Shown here: piece after piece, positions 8,311 through 17,565 of the stretch
How the letters are laid out: each line of letters begins with the position of its first letter
Position numbering within the stretch: the stretch's first letter is position 1
DNA from: FEN-1219 sp039933105
GTDB lineage: Bacteria > Pseudomonadota > Gammaproteobacteria > Steroidobacterales > Rariloculaceae
NCBI GenBank assembly: GCA_039933105.1
Contig: JBDTOT010000022.1
Coordinates: 1 to 64,000 of the forward strand
Reading direction: 5' to 3'
DNA: 64,000 nt
Notes under the pieces: generated by a model
The model's database searches: none
Seen by the model: only the letters and a program-made list of their open reading frames with translations
What the model was told of the DNA's origin: nothing
Program-made: the position numbers and the translations under genes

Positions 8311-8997
8311 ATGCCCGTCATCGAGCTCTCGCAAATCAGCAAGCACTACGAGATGGGCCAACAGCTCATCAAGGCCGTCGACAATCTGGACTTGACGATC
8401 GACTATAACGAGTACGTCGTGTTCATCGGTTCGTCGGGCTCCGGCAAGAGCACGCTGATGAACATCATCGGCTGCCTCGACACGCCGACTTCGGGCCGCT
8501 ACGTGCTGGCCGAGCGCGACGTCAGCGGCATGAGCGAGAACGAGCTGGCCGACATCCGCAACCAGGAGATCGGTTTCATCTTCCAGAGCTTCAATCTGCT
8601 GCCGCGTGCGTCGGCACTGCGCAACGTCATGCAGCCGCTGATCTATCGCGGGTTGTCGCTCGGCGAGCGTCGCGACGAGGCGGAGCGCGTGCTCGCGCGC
8701 GTGGGCCTAGCGGATCGCGGCGATCACTTACCGAACCAGCTCTCCGGCGGCCAACGGCAACGTGTCGCTATCGCGCGCGCCCTCGTGACGAACCCGTCGA
8801 TTCTGTTGGCGGACGAGCCCACCGGAAATCTCGATTCGCAGACGTCCATCGAGATTCTTGCGCTGTTCGACGAGCTGCATGCCGACGGCCAAACAATTAT
8901 CGTGGTTACGCACGAGCCCGACGTGGCCCAGCACGGCGAGCGCGTGGTGCGATTGAAAGACGGCCGCGTCGTCGAGGACCGCCCAAATGAGCGCTAA
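8311..8997 (+). CDS. ABC transporter ATP-binding protein (MacB/LolD type)
   Basis: The 228-residue ATPase has Walker A GSSGSGKST (residues 40-48), a Q-loop FIFQSFNLLPR, the signature LSGGQRQR, Walker B ILLADEPTGNLD and the switch His in VVTHEPDVAQH. Length and motifs match the MacB/LolD/FtsE group, which powers mechanotransmission by FtsX-fold permeases. It overlaps the downstream permease gene by 11 nt, indicating translational coupling. The substrate could be a peptide, antibiotic, lipid or lipoprotein. Confidence 0.95.
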   Translation: MPVIELSQISKHYEMGQQLIKAVDNLDLTIDYNEYVVFIGSSGSGKSTLMNIIGCLDTPTSGRYVLAERDVSGMSENELADIRNQEIGFIFQSFNLLPRASALRNVMQPLIYRGLSLGERRDEAERVLARVGLADRGDHLPNQLSGGQRQRVAIARALVTNPSILLADEPTGNLDSQTSIEILALFDELHADGQTIIVVTHEPDVAQHGERVVRLKDGRVVEDRPNER

Positions 8998-10276
8998 CGC
9001 CCCCGCCCACGAGCGGCGCGTCCGCAAGCAGCCCAATCGCGTGACGTTGTGGTTTGCGGCGGCCGAGGGTGCGCGCGCCGCAGTTGTGTCGATCCGCGCG
9101 CACGGCTTCCGCAGCTTTCTCACCGCGCTCGGCATCGTCATCGGCGTGGCGTCCGTAATCGCGATGGTGTCGATCATCCAAGGCTTGAGCTTCACCATTG
9201 GCGAGCAGTTCCAGGGGTTGGGCAGCAACAGCGTCACGGTGCAGTCGTACACCTCGCTCGAGCACGCGCTGCAGGGGCGGCGCTCGCGCCTCACGCAAGA
9301 CGACTTCGATTTGATCCGCTTCCGCGTGGACGGCCTCGAGTCGATCACGCCGATCATGTACATCGCGAACGGCCAGAGCGCGGTGCGCTACGGCTCACAG
9401 ACCACGGTGTCGCAGGTCCTGGGCACCACGTACGCATTCCAGAACGTGGGTCAATACTTTGCAGCGCAGGGCCGGTTCCTGTCCGATAGCGACAACGACA
9501 CACGGCGCCGAGTCGCGGTCATCGGCGAGAAGGTGCGCGACGAGCTGTCGTTGCCGAGGGATCCGCTCGGCGAGTTCATCCTGATCAACGGCGAGTGGCT
9601 CAAGATCATCGGCTTGCTCGAACCGAAGGGCGAAATCTTTGGCCAGAGCCAGGACAATCGCGTGATGATTCCGTACAGCACCATGGCGAGCCTCGAGGGC
9701 AATCAAAGCGAGCCCGACATCCAGGTGCAGCTCACGATGCGCGATTTGGGCGATCTCGAGAATATTCGCGCGACGATCACGCGTCTGCTGCGCGCGGCGC
9801 ACAACCTCGGCAAGAAGGACGAGGACGACTTTCGCGTGCAGACGGCTGCGCAGTTGCAGGACACGTTCCAGTCGATCCTGAACACGGTCACCGTCGTCAT
9901 GGCCGGCATCGTCAGCATCTCCCTGCTCGTGGGTGGCATCGGCATCATGAACATCATGCTCGTGTCGGTCACGGAGCGGACGCGGGAGATCGGCATCTGC
10001 AAGGCCATTGGTGCAAAAAGACATCACATCCTGTTGCAGTTCCTGCTGGAAGCTTTGGTGCTCTGCCTGCTCGGCGGTCTCGTGGGCCTCGGCATCGGCT
10101 ACGGCATAGGTGCGCTGGCCGCGGCGCTGATTCCGAACTTTCCGGCGGCGCATACGCCGTGGTGGGCAGTCGCGCTCGCGCTCGGTTTTTCGGTCGTCGT
10201 GGGCGTCGTATTCGGCCTGCTGCCGGCGGTGAAGGCTGCGAACCTCGATCCCATCACCTCGCTACGTTACGAATAA
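8987..10276 (+). CDS. MacB/FtsX-type ABC transporter permease
   Basis: The 429-residue permease has one N-terminal transmembrane helix (about 41-66, FRSFLTALGIVIGVASVIAM). A MacB_PCD periplasmic domain follows (about 67-290), then three C-terminal helices, beginning with MNIMLVSVTERTREIGICKAIGAKR, the highly conserved coupling loop. It ends with the family-typical NLDPITSLRYE. The ATPase domain is a separate protein rather than fused as in E. coli MacB. Together with the adaptor and ATPase upstream it forms an exporter operon. Confidence 0.95.
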   Translation: MSANAPAHERRVRKQPNRVTLWFAAAEGARAAVVSIRAHGFRSFLTALGIVIGVASVIAMVSIIQGLSFTIGEQFQGLGSNSVTVQSYTSLEHALQGRRSRLTQDDFDLIRFRVDGLESITPIMYIANGQSAVRYGSQTTVSQVLGTTYAFQNVGQYFAAQGRFLSDSDNDTRRRVAVIGEKVRDELSLPRDPLGEFILINGEWLKIIGLLEPKGEIFGQSQDNRVMIPYSTMASLEGNQSEPDIQVQLTMRDLGDLENIRATITRLLRAAHNLGKKDEDDFRVQTAAQLQDTFQSILNTVTVVMAGIVSISLLVGGIGIMNIMLVSVTERTREIGICKAIGAKRHHILLQFLLEALVLCLLGGLVGLGIGYGIGALAAALIPNFPAAHTPWWAVALALGFSVVVGVVFGLLPAVKAANLDPITSLRYE

Positions 10277-10378
10277 GCGCCCGCGTTCGTTCCGAAGCGC
10301 GCCAAATAACAGTGGACAACCGCCCGGGTCCTCGCGAAAACTAACTGTTGGATCACATTCGATTTCGCAGGGGGACTC

Positions 10379-11323
10379 TTGCGTCGTATCACCAGACTCA
10401 CGCTCGCGTGGGGGCTAACGCTCGCCACTGGTGCCGCCGGTGCACAGCCCGCCGCCGTCGAGCTGCACATGCTGCCTGTGCAGGGCAACGTGTACATGTT
10501 GCACGCGGGCAAGGCCGGCAACATCGCCGTGCAAGCGGGGCCGGATGGCGTATTCCTCGTGAACGCGCTGCGCAAAGGGCTCGCCGAGCGCATTGCGGCT
10601 GAGATAAAGACGGTAACGCCCGCGCCGATCCGCTACATCGTCAGCACGAGCCCAGACGAACCCCTGACTGAAGGCAACGGACCGCTCGCGGCGCTCGGCG
10701 TGTTCGGGGCGACGAGCGCGTCCGGCCGGCCCGGCGCCACACTGATCGCACAGGAGAACGTGCTGCTGCGCCTCTCCGATCTCACGAAGGCCGACAAGAA
10801 TCCGTTCCCCGGCGACAGCGTGCCGTTCGACAACTACATCCTTCCGCAAAAAGACTTGTACTTTAACGGCGAGCCGATCTTCATCTTCCACATGCCACAC
10901 GCGCACACGGACGGCGACAGCATCGTGCTGTTCCGCAAGTCCGACACGCTAGCCGTCGGCGAGCTGTTCGTGCCCGACGAATATCCCGTGATCGACGTCG
11001 CGCGCGGCGGCAGCGTGAAGGGCATGATCGCCGCACTCGACAGGATCCTCGATCTCGCGGTGCCCGCGCGTCTGCAGGACGGCGGCACGCGGATCATTCC
11101 GGGCCGCGGGCGCCTCTGCAACGAGGCGGACGTGGTCGACCATCGGGACATGGTCGCGATCGTGCGCGACCGCGTGCAAGCGCTGATCAAGCAGGGCAAG
11201 ACGCTGCCGCAGGTTCAGGCCACGAGGCCCGCGCTCGATTACGAGACGCGCTACGGCAACGGCGACGTATTCGTGCGCTCGATCTACGACAGTCTGATGG
11301 CGGCGAAGGGAGCGGCACGATGA
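10379..11323 (+). CDS. Secreted metallo-beta-lactamase-fold protein with degenerate metal site
   Basis: The 314-residue protein starts at TTG 10379, with a GGGGGA ribosome-binding site, and has a signal peptide (LTLAWGLTLATGAAGAQ). The fold pattern of secreted MBL hydrolases is clear: VYMLHAGKAGNIAVQAGPDGVFLVN, IRYIVST, ATLIAQENVLLRLS and HMPHAHTDGDSIVLF. However, the HxHxDH site is replaced by STSPDEPLTEGN (residues 89-100), and the later GHG motif is GRG. Only the HAHTDGD region remains, so zinc hydrolase activity is unlikely. It overlaps the next gene by 4 nt (ATGA). Confidence 0.82.
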   Translation: MRRITRLTLAWGLTLATGAAGAQPAAVELHMLPVQGNVYMLHAGKAGNIAVQAGPDGVFLVNALRKGLAERIAAEIKTVTPAPIRYIVSTSPDEPLTEGNGPLAALGVFGATSASGRPGATLIAQENVLLRLSDLTKADKNPFPGDSVPFDNYILPQKDLYFNGEPIFIFHMPHAHTDGDSIVLFRKSDTLAVGELFVPDEYPVIDVARGGSVKGMIAALDRILDLAVPARLQDGGTRIIPGRGRLCNEADVVDHRDMVAIVRDRVQALIKQGKTLPQVQATRPALDYETRYGNGDVFVRSIYDSLMAAKGAAR

Positions 11324-12117
11324 ACGCAAAACGAATTCTGCTCTCTGCGCTGTGCGCTCTGGTGCCGGCGTTCGCGTTCGCGCAAGGCCGTTTCGGCACT
11401 CCGCCGCCGCCCGCCGGCCCGCCGAAGACCGCGCGCGAGGCGGCGCCCGTCGATCTCACCGGCACCTGGGTGTCGATCGTCAGCGAGGATTGGCGCTGGC
11501 GCATGCTGACGCCCACGCGCGGCGACTTCCAGAGCATTCCGCTGAACGCCGAAGGCAAGAAAGTGGGCATGGCCTGGGATGCGACGCGCGATGAGATGCT
11601 GGGACTGCAGTGCAAGTCGTTCGGCGCGCCGGCGCTGCTGCGAGTCCCGGGCCGCGTGCGTATCAGCTGGCAGGACGACGAGACGCTGAAGATCGAGACC
11701 GACGCTGGCATGCAGACGCGACTGCTGCACTTCAAGACGGTGCCGGGGCCGGTGGAGGACAAGAGCTGGCAGGGGTACGCCGTGGCCAACTGGGAGCGCC
11801 CGCTGCGCAGCCGCGCCGCGAGCGAAGGGTTCGCCCTCTTCTCGGGTGCCATCGGTCGAGCGGGGCGCTCGCTCGAGGTGGTGACGACGAATCTGCGCGA
11901 GGGCTATTACCGTCGCAACGGGCCGCCCTACAGCGCCGACACAAAGCTCGAGGAGTACTTCGATCACCACAAGGAGCCGAACGGCGACGAGTGGTTCACG
12001 GTGACTACCGTCGTTACGGATCCGAAGTATCTGACGGGCGTATTCGTCACGAGCACCGATTTCAAGAAACAAAAGAGCGCGGCCGGCTGGGATCCCACGC
12101 CGTGCACGTCGAGGTGA
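11320..12117 (+). CDS. Secreted protein of unknown function (DLTGTW-type family)
   Basis: The 265-residue protein has a signal peptide ending near AFAFAQ. A Pro-rich spacer precedes DLTGTWVSIVSEDWRWRM, then a region with LQCKSFGAPALLRVPGRVRI. The shared pattern with the next gene (DGDFQSIPLN-like segment, YYRRNGPPYS, a late FTVTTVVTDPKYLTG) marks them as paralogues. Proteins opening with D[LF]TGxW are common and uncharacterised in soil proteobacteria and acidobacteria. It is translationally coupled to the degenerate MBL gene and lies 5 nt before the next gene, so the three likely act together in the periplasm. Confidence 0.75.
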   Translation: MNAKRILLSALCALVPAFAFAQGRFGTPPPPAGPPKTAREAAPVDLTGTWVSIVSEDWRWRMLTPTRGDFQSIPLNAEGKKVGMAWDATRDEMLGLQCKSFGAPALLRVPGRVRISWQDDETLKIETDAGMQTRLLHFKTVPGPVEDKSWQGYAVANWERPLRSRAASEGFALFSGAIGRAGRSLEVVTTNLREGYYRRNGPPYSADTKLEEYFDHHKEPNGDEWFTVTTVVTDPKYLTGVFVTSTDFKKQKSAAGWDPTPCTSR

Positions 12118-12122
12118 GCCGC

Positions 12123-13025
12123 ATGCGTTATCTCTGCTGTTCGGTGATCGCGGCGTTTGCGCTGATGGCGGGCGTGGCGAGCGCGCAAGTGGACTTCACG
12201 GGTGAATGGTCGCCGCTATATCACGAGGATGCGGCCGATCGTATTCCGGGCCCCGAGATCGGCGACTACACGGCGTTGCCGTTGAACGATGCGGCGCGCG
12301 CGCGCGGCGACACATTCCAGGCCGACCGCCTGTCGATGGTCATGCAGTATCAATGTCGGCCGCACTCCGCCGACTATGCGCTGCGCGGCATGGGCAACAT
12401 ACGCGTCGACAAGCAGATCGAGCCGCTGCAGGAGAAGCTCACCGCGTTCACGACGTATATGCCCGCCTGGGGTAGCGTACGCACGATCTGGCTCGACGGC
12501 CGGCCGCATCCGCCGGACTACGCCGAGCACACGTTCCAGGGTTTCTCGACCGGTGAGTGGGACGGCAATCAGCTGACGATCACCACGACGCACCTGAAAG
12601 CGAACTATCACCGCCGCAACGAAGTGCCGAGCAGCGACAAGCGCACGCTCGTCGAGCATTGGGCGCGGCACGGCGATTTCCTGACGATCATCACGTGGGT
12701 TGACGATCCCGTGTATTTCACCGAGCCCGTGGTGCGCAGCCAGAGCTGGTATCTCGATCCGAGCCAGCAAGTGCCGCAGGCGTACTGCGAGTACGTGACC
12801 GAGTTACCCCCCGTGACGGAGGACAGCGTGCCGCACTACTTGCCGGGCACGAATCCGAATCTGACCGAGATGGCGGGCTGGTACGGCTTGCCGCACGAAG
12901 TGCTGCGCGGCGGCGCCGATAAGATGCTGCCGGAGTACCGGAAGAAGATACCGAAGCCCGAGACCGCACCGCCCGCAGTGTGCGAGCGCATGTGCAACTG
13001 CTCGGACTTCGGTACCTGTCGCTAA
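12123..13025 (+). CDS. Secreted protein of unknown function, paralogue of the preceding gene
   Basis: The 300-residue protein from ATG 12123 has a signal peptide ending at VASAQ, then DFTGEWSPLYHEDAADR. Shared with its neighbour are the IGDYTALPLN segment and NYHRRNEVPSS, and it also has TIWLDGRPHPPDYAEHTFQGFSTGEWDG, a motif also seen in the secreted protein at 24337-25101 (YIDGRKHPEDFD...GHWEGD). The C-terminus is cysteine-rich (CERMCNCSDFGTC) and could bind metal or form disulfides. No function is known to me. Confidence 0.78.
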   Translation: MRYLCCSVIAAFALMAGVASAQVDFTGEWSPLYHEDAADRIPGPEIGDYTALPLNDAARARGDTFQADRLSMVMQYQCRPHSADYALRGMGNIRVDKQIEPLQEKLTAFTTYMPAWGSVRTIWLDGRPHPPDYAEHTFQGFSTGEWDGNQLTITTTHLKANYHRRNEVPSSDKRTLVEHWARHGDFLTIITWVDDPVYFTEPVVRSQSWYLDPSQQVPQAYCEYVTELPPVTEDSVPHYLPGTNPNLTEMAGWYGLPHEVLRGGADKMLPEYRKKIPKPETAPPAVCERMCNCSDFGTCR

Positions 13026-13038
13026 AGCCGCCTAACTG

Positions 13039-13497
13039 TCACCCGAAGTAGCCGATACCGCGCGCCATCATCGGTGCGAGCAAGAGGATCACGACCAACA
13101 GCGTGAGTTCGAGGTGCACGGCCATGCGCAGCTTGCGACGGGCGGCCGGATCGAGCGCCGGTACGCGTTGCTCACGCAGTGCGGGCCGCCAGCGCAGGAA
13201 CTGCAGCGTTGGATAGATAGACACCAGCCCCACGATCACGAACAGGGATAGCTTCGCGATGAAGGTGCCGCTGTGGAAATAGTAGGCCGCGCCTTTCTCG
13301 GTATAGAACACGCGCGACAAGCCGACCACCACGAGCACGATGGCCGCAATGCCGTACGCAGCGTCCATGCGCAGGATCGTGCGCGCGATGGGCGGCGTGA
13401 GATCGAGCCGCAGCAGCACGAGTTCCACGGTCAACGTGGCGAAGATGACCACCGCGGCGGTGTGGTGCAGGAAAGCCAGAGCGATCGTGGCAGCCAT
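13039..13497 (-). CDS. DUF2214-family membrane protein
   Basis: The 152-residue protein from ATG 13497 (MAATIALAFLHHTAAVVIF) has four predicted membrane helices. It contains the typical DUF2214 features: a HH pair in helix 1, RMDAAYGIAAIVLVVVGLSRV and YFHSGTFIAKLSLFVIVGLVSIYPT with the FLRWR basic loop. A much longer open frame runs upstream through rdgC and the MFS gene, but it is antisense noise. The role of the family is unknown. It follows rdgC by 62 nt on the same strand. Confidence 0.88.
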   Translation of the reverse strand: MAATIALAFLHHTAAVVIFATLTVELVLLRLDLTPPIARTILRMDAAYGIAAIVLVVVGLSRVFYTEKGAAYYFHSGTFIAKLSLFVIVGLVSIYPTLQFLRWRPALREQRVPALDPAARRKLRMAVHLELTLLVVILLLAPMMARGIGYFG

Positions 13498-13559
13498 CGG
13501 CGCTCCTCTTGGTGGGGCTCCATCGCAGTGTAGCCCGAGTGCGTCGCGCCGCCGCGCTT

Positions 13560-14447
13560 CTATTTTGCGTCGAGCGCCTGACGGAAGCCGGCGACGAGTT
13601 GGCGCAGCGTGCCGCCGAGCAGCGCGAGCTCGGCGTCGAAGCGTGCGAGCGGCTCCTCGGCCAGATCTTCGGGCGGCTCCTCGAGGTCGAGCAGCTTGAA
13701 TTTGCCGATTGAGCCGTTGGCGTCGAGCACGCCGCTCATCACGGCGCCGAACTCGAAGCCGAGATGCGTGAGCTCCATGCCGTCCTTCACACAGCGGCGC
13801 ACATTGGCCTGCGTGAGATCCACGTCCTGCCAGCGCACCGAGCTCTTCACGTCCGCACGGTCGCGCATGCGGCATTCGCGGCCCATTCCGAACTTCGGCG
13901 GCGGGTCGCCGGCGAACACGCGTGTGATGAACTCGCTCAGCGGCCTTTCGAACGCGAGCGGCTTCGTGTCGAGCTTGCCGAGCGCCCCGCGCAGCTGCTC
14001 TAGGAATCGTTCCGCGCGAGTCTCCGAGGACGTGCCGATCGCGAGCACGTTTTCCTGCAGCAGATACAGCGCCGTCATGCGGTCGGATTTCAGCAGCGCC
14101 TTTGGCAGCAGCTCGTCGCGCGTCTGGTCTTTGAGCTTGCGCTTGGTGCGCCGGCCCGGCTCTTCCTGCATGCGCTGCCGGTATTCGGCGAGGCGAATCT
14201 CGAGCGCTTCGTTCACGGCCGCCATCGGCAGCACGCGCACCTGATTGCGCATGCGCAGCAGGTCCGCACCCCCCAGGCGGCGCGCGAGCGGCGCGCCTTC
14301 CGTGCCGGTCGGCGGCTCGAAGCCCGAGCTTCGCTCCGTGTACGTGCCGCACGGCCTGAACACCGCCGCCGCGAGCTTTTCGGACAGCTCTTGCTCGGAA
14401 GCGGGCCATGGGCTTTGCACGGAATAAAAACGGACGCTGCGCAGCAT
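13560..14447 (-). CDS. rdgC: Recombination-associated protein RdgC
   Basis: The 295-residue protein has the RdgC N-terminus (MLRSVRFYSV, then ELSEKLAAAVFRPCG). Other conserved segments are LLPKALLKSDR, the central AERFLEQLRGALGKLDTKPLAF and FGMGRECRMRDR. RdgC forms a ring around double-stranded DNA and restrains RecA loading in beta- and gammaproteobacteria. Length is normal for the family (about 300). It stands between an MFS gene and DUF2214, all on the minus strand. Confidence 0.95.
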   Translation of the reverse strand: MLRSVRFYSVQSPWPASEQELSEKLAAAVFRPCGTYTERSSGFEPPTGTEGAPLARRLGGADLLRMRNQVRVLPMAAVNEALEIRLAEYRQRMQEEPGRRTKRKLKDQTRDELLPKALLKSDRMTALYLLQENVLAIGTSSETRAERFLEQLRGALGKLDTKPLAFERPLSEFITRVFAGDPPPKFGMGRECRMRDRADVKSSVRWQDVDLTQANVRRCVKDGMELTHLGFEFGAVMSGVLDANGSIGKFKLLDLEEPPEDLAEEPLARFDAELALLGGTLRQLVAGFRQALDAK

Positions 14448-14510
14448 GATCGATGTAGAGAAAAAGGGCGGGCAGTATCCCGATTCGCGCGGCGGCTGTC
14501 GATACGTGCG

Positions 14511-15734
14511 TTAGGCCGTTCGGCGCCGAGGCAGACGGCCGCTCGTGTACAACACGAACGTGGCGATTGCCGCGACGGCGGTGAGGCCTGCGCCTGCAAG
14601 GAACGTGAGCCGCGCGCCGCCGAAGTCCCACAGCACTCCGGCCAGCACGCTTGCCACGAGCAGCGCCAATCCAGTGACGAGATTGAAGACACCGAACGCT
14701 GTGCCGCGTCGTTCGGGCTGCGCGACGTCGGCGACCAGCGCCGCGAACAGCCCCTGCGTGAAGCCCATGTGCAAACCCCAGATCGCGACGCCGACCAATG
14801 TCGCCGTCGGCGAGCCGGCGGCGGCCAGCGCGAGATCTGCCACGACCAGGAGTGCTGCACCTGCGGCCAGCACCCCCCAGCGACCTACGCGATCGGAAAG
14901 ATAACCGGCGGGATAGGCCGAGCCTGCGTACACCACGTTCATGATCACGAGCACGATGGGTACTAGCGCCGGCCCGACGCCGACGTCCGTGATCTTCAAC
15001 AGCAGGAACGCCTCGCTGAACCGCGCGAGCGTGAACAGCGTGGCCACGGTGACGACCCACCAGTACGCGCTGCCGAGGCCGCCGAACATCTCGCGCCACA
15101 CGACCGGGCCCTTGCCGGCTGCCTTCGCTGCACGCGCGGGCTCGCGCACGAACAGCACGAGCAGCGTGACGGACACGACCGCCGGAATTACTGCGAACCA
15201 GAACACCGTGCGGAACTGGTTTGCCGTGATCGCCATCAACGCCATGGCGAGCAACGGGCCCGCGAATGCTCCGATGGTGTCGAGCGTCTGCCGCAGGCCG
15301 AATGCGGCGCCGCGGATTTCGCCAGGCGTCAACTCGGCCATCAGCGCGTCGCGCGGTGCGCCGCGAATGCCTTTGCCCACGCGATCGGCAAAGCGTGCGG
15401 CGAAGATCCAGGCAATAGTGGGCGCCAGCGCAAACAGCGGCTTCGTGAACGCGGCGAGGCCGTAGCCGATCACGGTCAAGCCCTTGCGCTTGCCGAGCCG
15501 GTCGCTCCATGTGCCGGAGAACACCTTGGTGATCGACGCCGTTGCCTCGGCGATGCCTTCCAGGAAGCCCACCGTCGTGACGCTCGCGCCGAGTGCGGTG
15601 ACCAGGAAGACCGGCAAGAGCGAATGGATCATCTCCGACGAGACGTCCATGAACAGACTGACTAACCCGAGGGCCCACACTCCGCGGGGAATCGACGGCC
15701 GCGCTGGCGGGGGTGCGTGTGTTGCAGGTGACAT
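14511..15734 (-). CDS. Major facilitator superfamily transporter
   Basis: The 407-residue protein has 11-12 hydrophobic helices. It shows SLFMDVSSEMIHSLLPVFL in helix 1, the MFS loop motif GTWSDRLGKRKG between helices 2 and 3, and RFADRVGKGIRGAPRDALM after helix 4. The SSEMI and GKGIRGAPRDAL motifs place it in an MFS subgroup common in environmental proteobacteria whose substrates are mostly unknown. It is divergent from the GST gene. Confidence 0.9.
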   Translation of the reverse strand: MSPATHAPPPARPSIPRGVWALGLVSLFMDVSSEMIHSLLPVFLVTALGASVTTVGFLEGIAEATASITKVFSGTWSDRLGKRKGLTVIGYGLAAFTKPLFALAPTIAWIFAARFADRVGKGIRGAPRDALMAELTPGEIRGAAFGLRQTLDTIGAFAGPLLAMALMAITANQFRTVFWFAVIPAVVSVTLLVLFVREPARAAKAAGKGPVVWREMFGGLGSAYWWVVTVATLFTLARFSEAFLLLKITDVGVGPALVPIVLVIMNVVYAGSAYPAGYLSDRVGRWGVLAAGAALLVVADLALAAAGSPTATLVGVAIWGLHMGFTQGLFAALVADVAQPERRGTAFGVFNLVTGLALLVASVLAGVLWDFGGARLTFLAGAGLTAVAAIATFVLYTSGRLPRRRTA

Positions 15735-15802
15735 GCCGTCAGGTTTGCATAGGTGTGGACGCTGCCGCTAGAGTCAAGCCGACCAATGCGGGGGAGACGC
15801 GT

Positions 15803-16408
15803 GTGACCGAACAAGTCGTTTTTTATTCGAACCCGATGTCGCGCGGGCGCATCGTGCACTGGCTGCTCGACGAGATCGGCGTGCCGTACGAGACGCGGAT
15901 CATCAGTCTCGAGAAGGGCGAGCACAAAACGCCTGCGTTTCTCGCGATCAACCCCATGGGCAAGCTCCCCGCCATCGTGCATCGCGGCGCCGTGGTTACG
16001 GAGACTGCGGCCATCTGCATGTATCTCGCGGATGAGTTCCAGGCTGCCGGCCTCGCGCCGAAGATCGGCGATCCGCAGCGCGGCCCGTACTTGCGCTGGT
16101 TCCTGTTCGGCGCCGCCACGTTCGAACCCGCCATCATCGACAAGATGCTCGCGCGCCCGCTGGTGGAGCGTAAGAGCGCACTGAGTTACGGATCCTACGA
16201 AGACGCGGTGAAGACGCTCGAAACGGCGGTGACGCCTGGCCCGTGGATCTTGGGTGACCGTTTCAGTGCCGTGGATGTCTACGTGGGGTCGCAGATCCAT
16301 TTCGGCTTCATGACGAAATCGCTCGAGCCGACGCCCGCGCTGCAGAAATATGCGGACCGCTGCTCGTCGCGGCCCGCGTTGCAAAAGCTGCTGCAGGGAG
16401 CGCGCTAG
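15803..16408 (+). CDS. Glutathione S-transferase family protein
   Basis: The 201-residue protein starts at GTG 15803 behind a GGGGGAGA ribosome-binding site. The N-terminal thioredoxin-like domain shows FYSNPMSRGRIVHWLLDEIG, the cis-Pro motif NPMGKLPAIV and the gamma-Glu-binding ETAAICMYLAD. The helical C-terminal domain has the conserved LGDRFSAVDVYVGSQI (N-capping box Asp). Two nt separate it from the acyl-CoA-dehydrogenase-like gene, so they are co-transcribed. The substrate is unknown. Confidence 0.93.
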   Translation: MTEQVVFYSNPMSRGRIVHWLLDEIGVPYETRIISLEKGEHKTPAFLAINPMGKLPAIVHRGAVVTETAAICMYLADEFQAAGLAPKIGDPQRGPYLRWFLFGAATFEPAIIDKMLARPLVERKSALSYGSYEDAVKTLETAVTPGPWILGDRFSAVDVYVGSQIHFGFMTKSLEPTPALQKYADRCSSRPALQKLLQGAR

Positions 16409-16410
16409 CC

Positions 16411-17565
16411 GTGAGCCAAAGTTACTTGCAGCCGAACGTGGCTGAACGCGTGCAGCGCGTTGCGAATCTAGCGCGTGAGAACGCGGCGACGAGCGAAGCG
16501 CTGGGGCAGCTTGCGCCGCCGGTCGTCGATGCGCTGCACAACGAAGGCCTGCTCGGCATGTGGGTGCCGAAGTCCGTGCACGGCGGTCTCGAGCTCGATC
16601 CGCTGTCGTCTCTCGAGGTCATCGAGAAGGTCGCATACGGCGATCCCTCCGCCGGTTGGGTACTAATGGCCGCATCGCTCGCGATCGGCACCGGCGCCGC
16701 GTTCCTCAAAGACGACGCGGTGAAGGAGATGTTCGGCGGCGATCGCCTGCCCGTAATCGCGGGGCAGGGCACGCGGCCCGGCAAAGCCGTGCCCAACGGC
16801 AACGGTTTCAATCTGTCGGGCGCGTGGAGCTTCGCGTCAGGTATCAAGCACGGCACGCATATCCATACGCTGGGCCTGATCGAAGGCACGAACGAAGCGC
16901 GCATCTTCGTGTTCCCCGTGAGCAAGGCGAAACTCATCGACAACTGGGACGTGCTCGGTTTGCGCGCGACGGGCAGCATCGACTACACCACTACGGATGT
17001 GTTCGTGGCCGACGCGTACACGCATGCCGCCACCACCGAGCAGCCGTTGCGCGGCGGAAGTCTGTATACGATCGGCATCATCGGCTTCGCCGGTCTGGCG
17101 CATTCGGGTTGGGCCTGCGGCATCGGCCGGCGCGTGCTCGACGAGCTCATCGCCACGGTCGCCGAGAAGGCCGGCCGGCCTGGCACGCTGGCAGACAGTG
17201 CGAGCTTTCAGGAAGAGTTCGCGAACGTTGAAGCCGTGTATCGCTCCGCGCGCGCGTTCGTGTACGAGACGTGGGGCGATGCGACGCAAACGATTCAGCG
17301 CGGCGACAAGCTTTCGACGCGCCAGCACACGCTGATCCGGCTCGCGCTCGCGCACTCCACCTGGAGCGCGCACGAGGCGACGACGTTCGCGTACAAGGCC
17401 GCGGGTACCGCGGCGCTGCGCGCCGGCACGATCCAGCATCTCTTCCGCGACATGCACGCGGGCACGCAGCACATCACGTCGTCACCACCCGTGTATGCCA
17501 GCATCGGCCGCGAGTTGGCGGGTCTCGCCAAGGGCAAGCAGTGGCTGTTCCTGAATCTGGTGTAG
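16411..17565 (+). CDS. Acyl-CoA dehydrogenase-like flavoprotein (HsaA/flavin-dependent monooxygenase type)
   Basis: The 384-residue protein starts at GTG 16411. It has the acyl-CoA dehydrogenase fold order: an N-terminal helical domain (LGQLAPPVVDALHNEGLLGMWVPKSVHGG), a middle beta domain (LSGAWSFASGIKHG, WDVLGLRATGSIDYTTTDVFV) and a C-terminal helical bundle ending FRDMHAGTQHITSSPP. GxWxFASG and GLRxTGS are typical of the group-D monooxygenase/HsaA-like subfamily, where reduced flavin hydroxylates aromatics. No flavin reductase gene is adjacent. It may act on an aromatic or steroid-like substrate; that is inferred. Confidence 0.87.
   Translation: MSQSYLQPNVAERVQRVANLARENAATSEALGQLAPPVVDALHNEGLLGMWVPKSVHGGLELDPLSSLEVIEKVAYGDPSAGWVLMAASLAIGTGAAFLKDDAVKEMFGGDRLPVIAGQGTRPGKAVPNGNGFNLSGAWSFASGIKHGTHIHTLGLIEGTNEARIFVFPVSKAKLIDNWDVLGLRATGSIDYTTTDVFVADAYTHAATTEQPLRGGSLYTIGIIGFAGLAHSGWACGIGRRVLDELIATVAEKAGRPGTLADSASFQEEFANVEAVYRSARAFVYETWGDATQTIQRGDKLSTRQHTLIRLALAHSTWSAHEATTFAYKAAGTAALRAGTIQHLFRDMHAGTQHITSSPPVYASIGRELAGLAKGKQWLFLNLV

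Noticed and set aside
7089..8342. Minus-strand 417-codon frame opposite the HlyD gene
   Set aside because: It mirrors the plus-strand gene, which has full lipoyl and coiled-coil signatures; the minus product is His/Arg/Asp-rich noise typical of GC-rich antisense frames.
13039..15678. Very long (879-codon) minus-strand open frame
   Set aside because: Only its last 152 codons (DUF2214) are real. The rest is an Arg-rich alternative frame of rdgC and the MFS gene.
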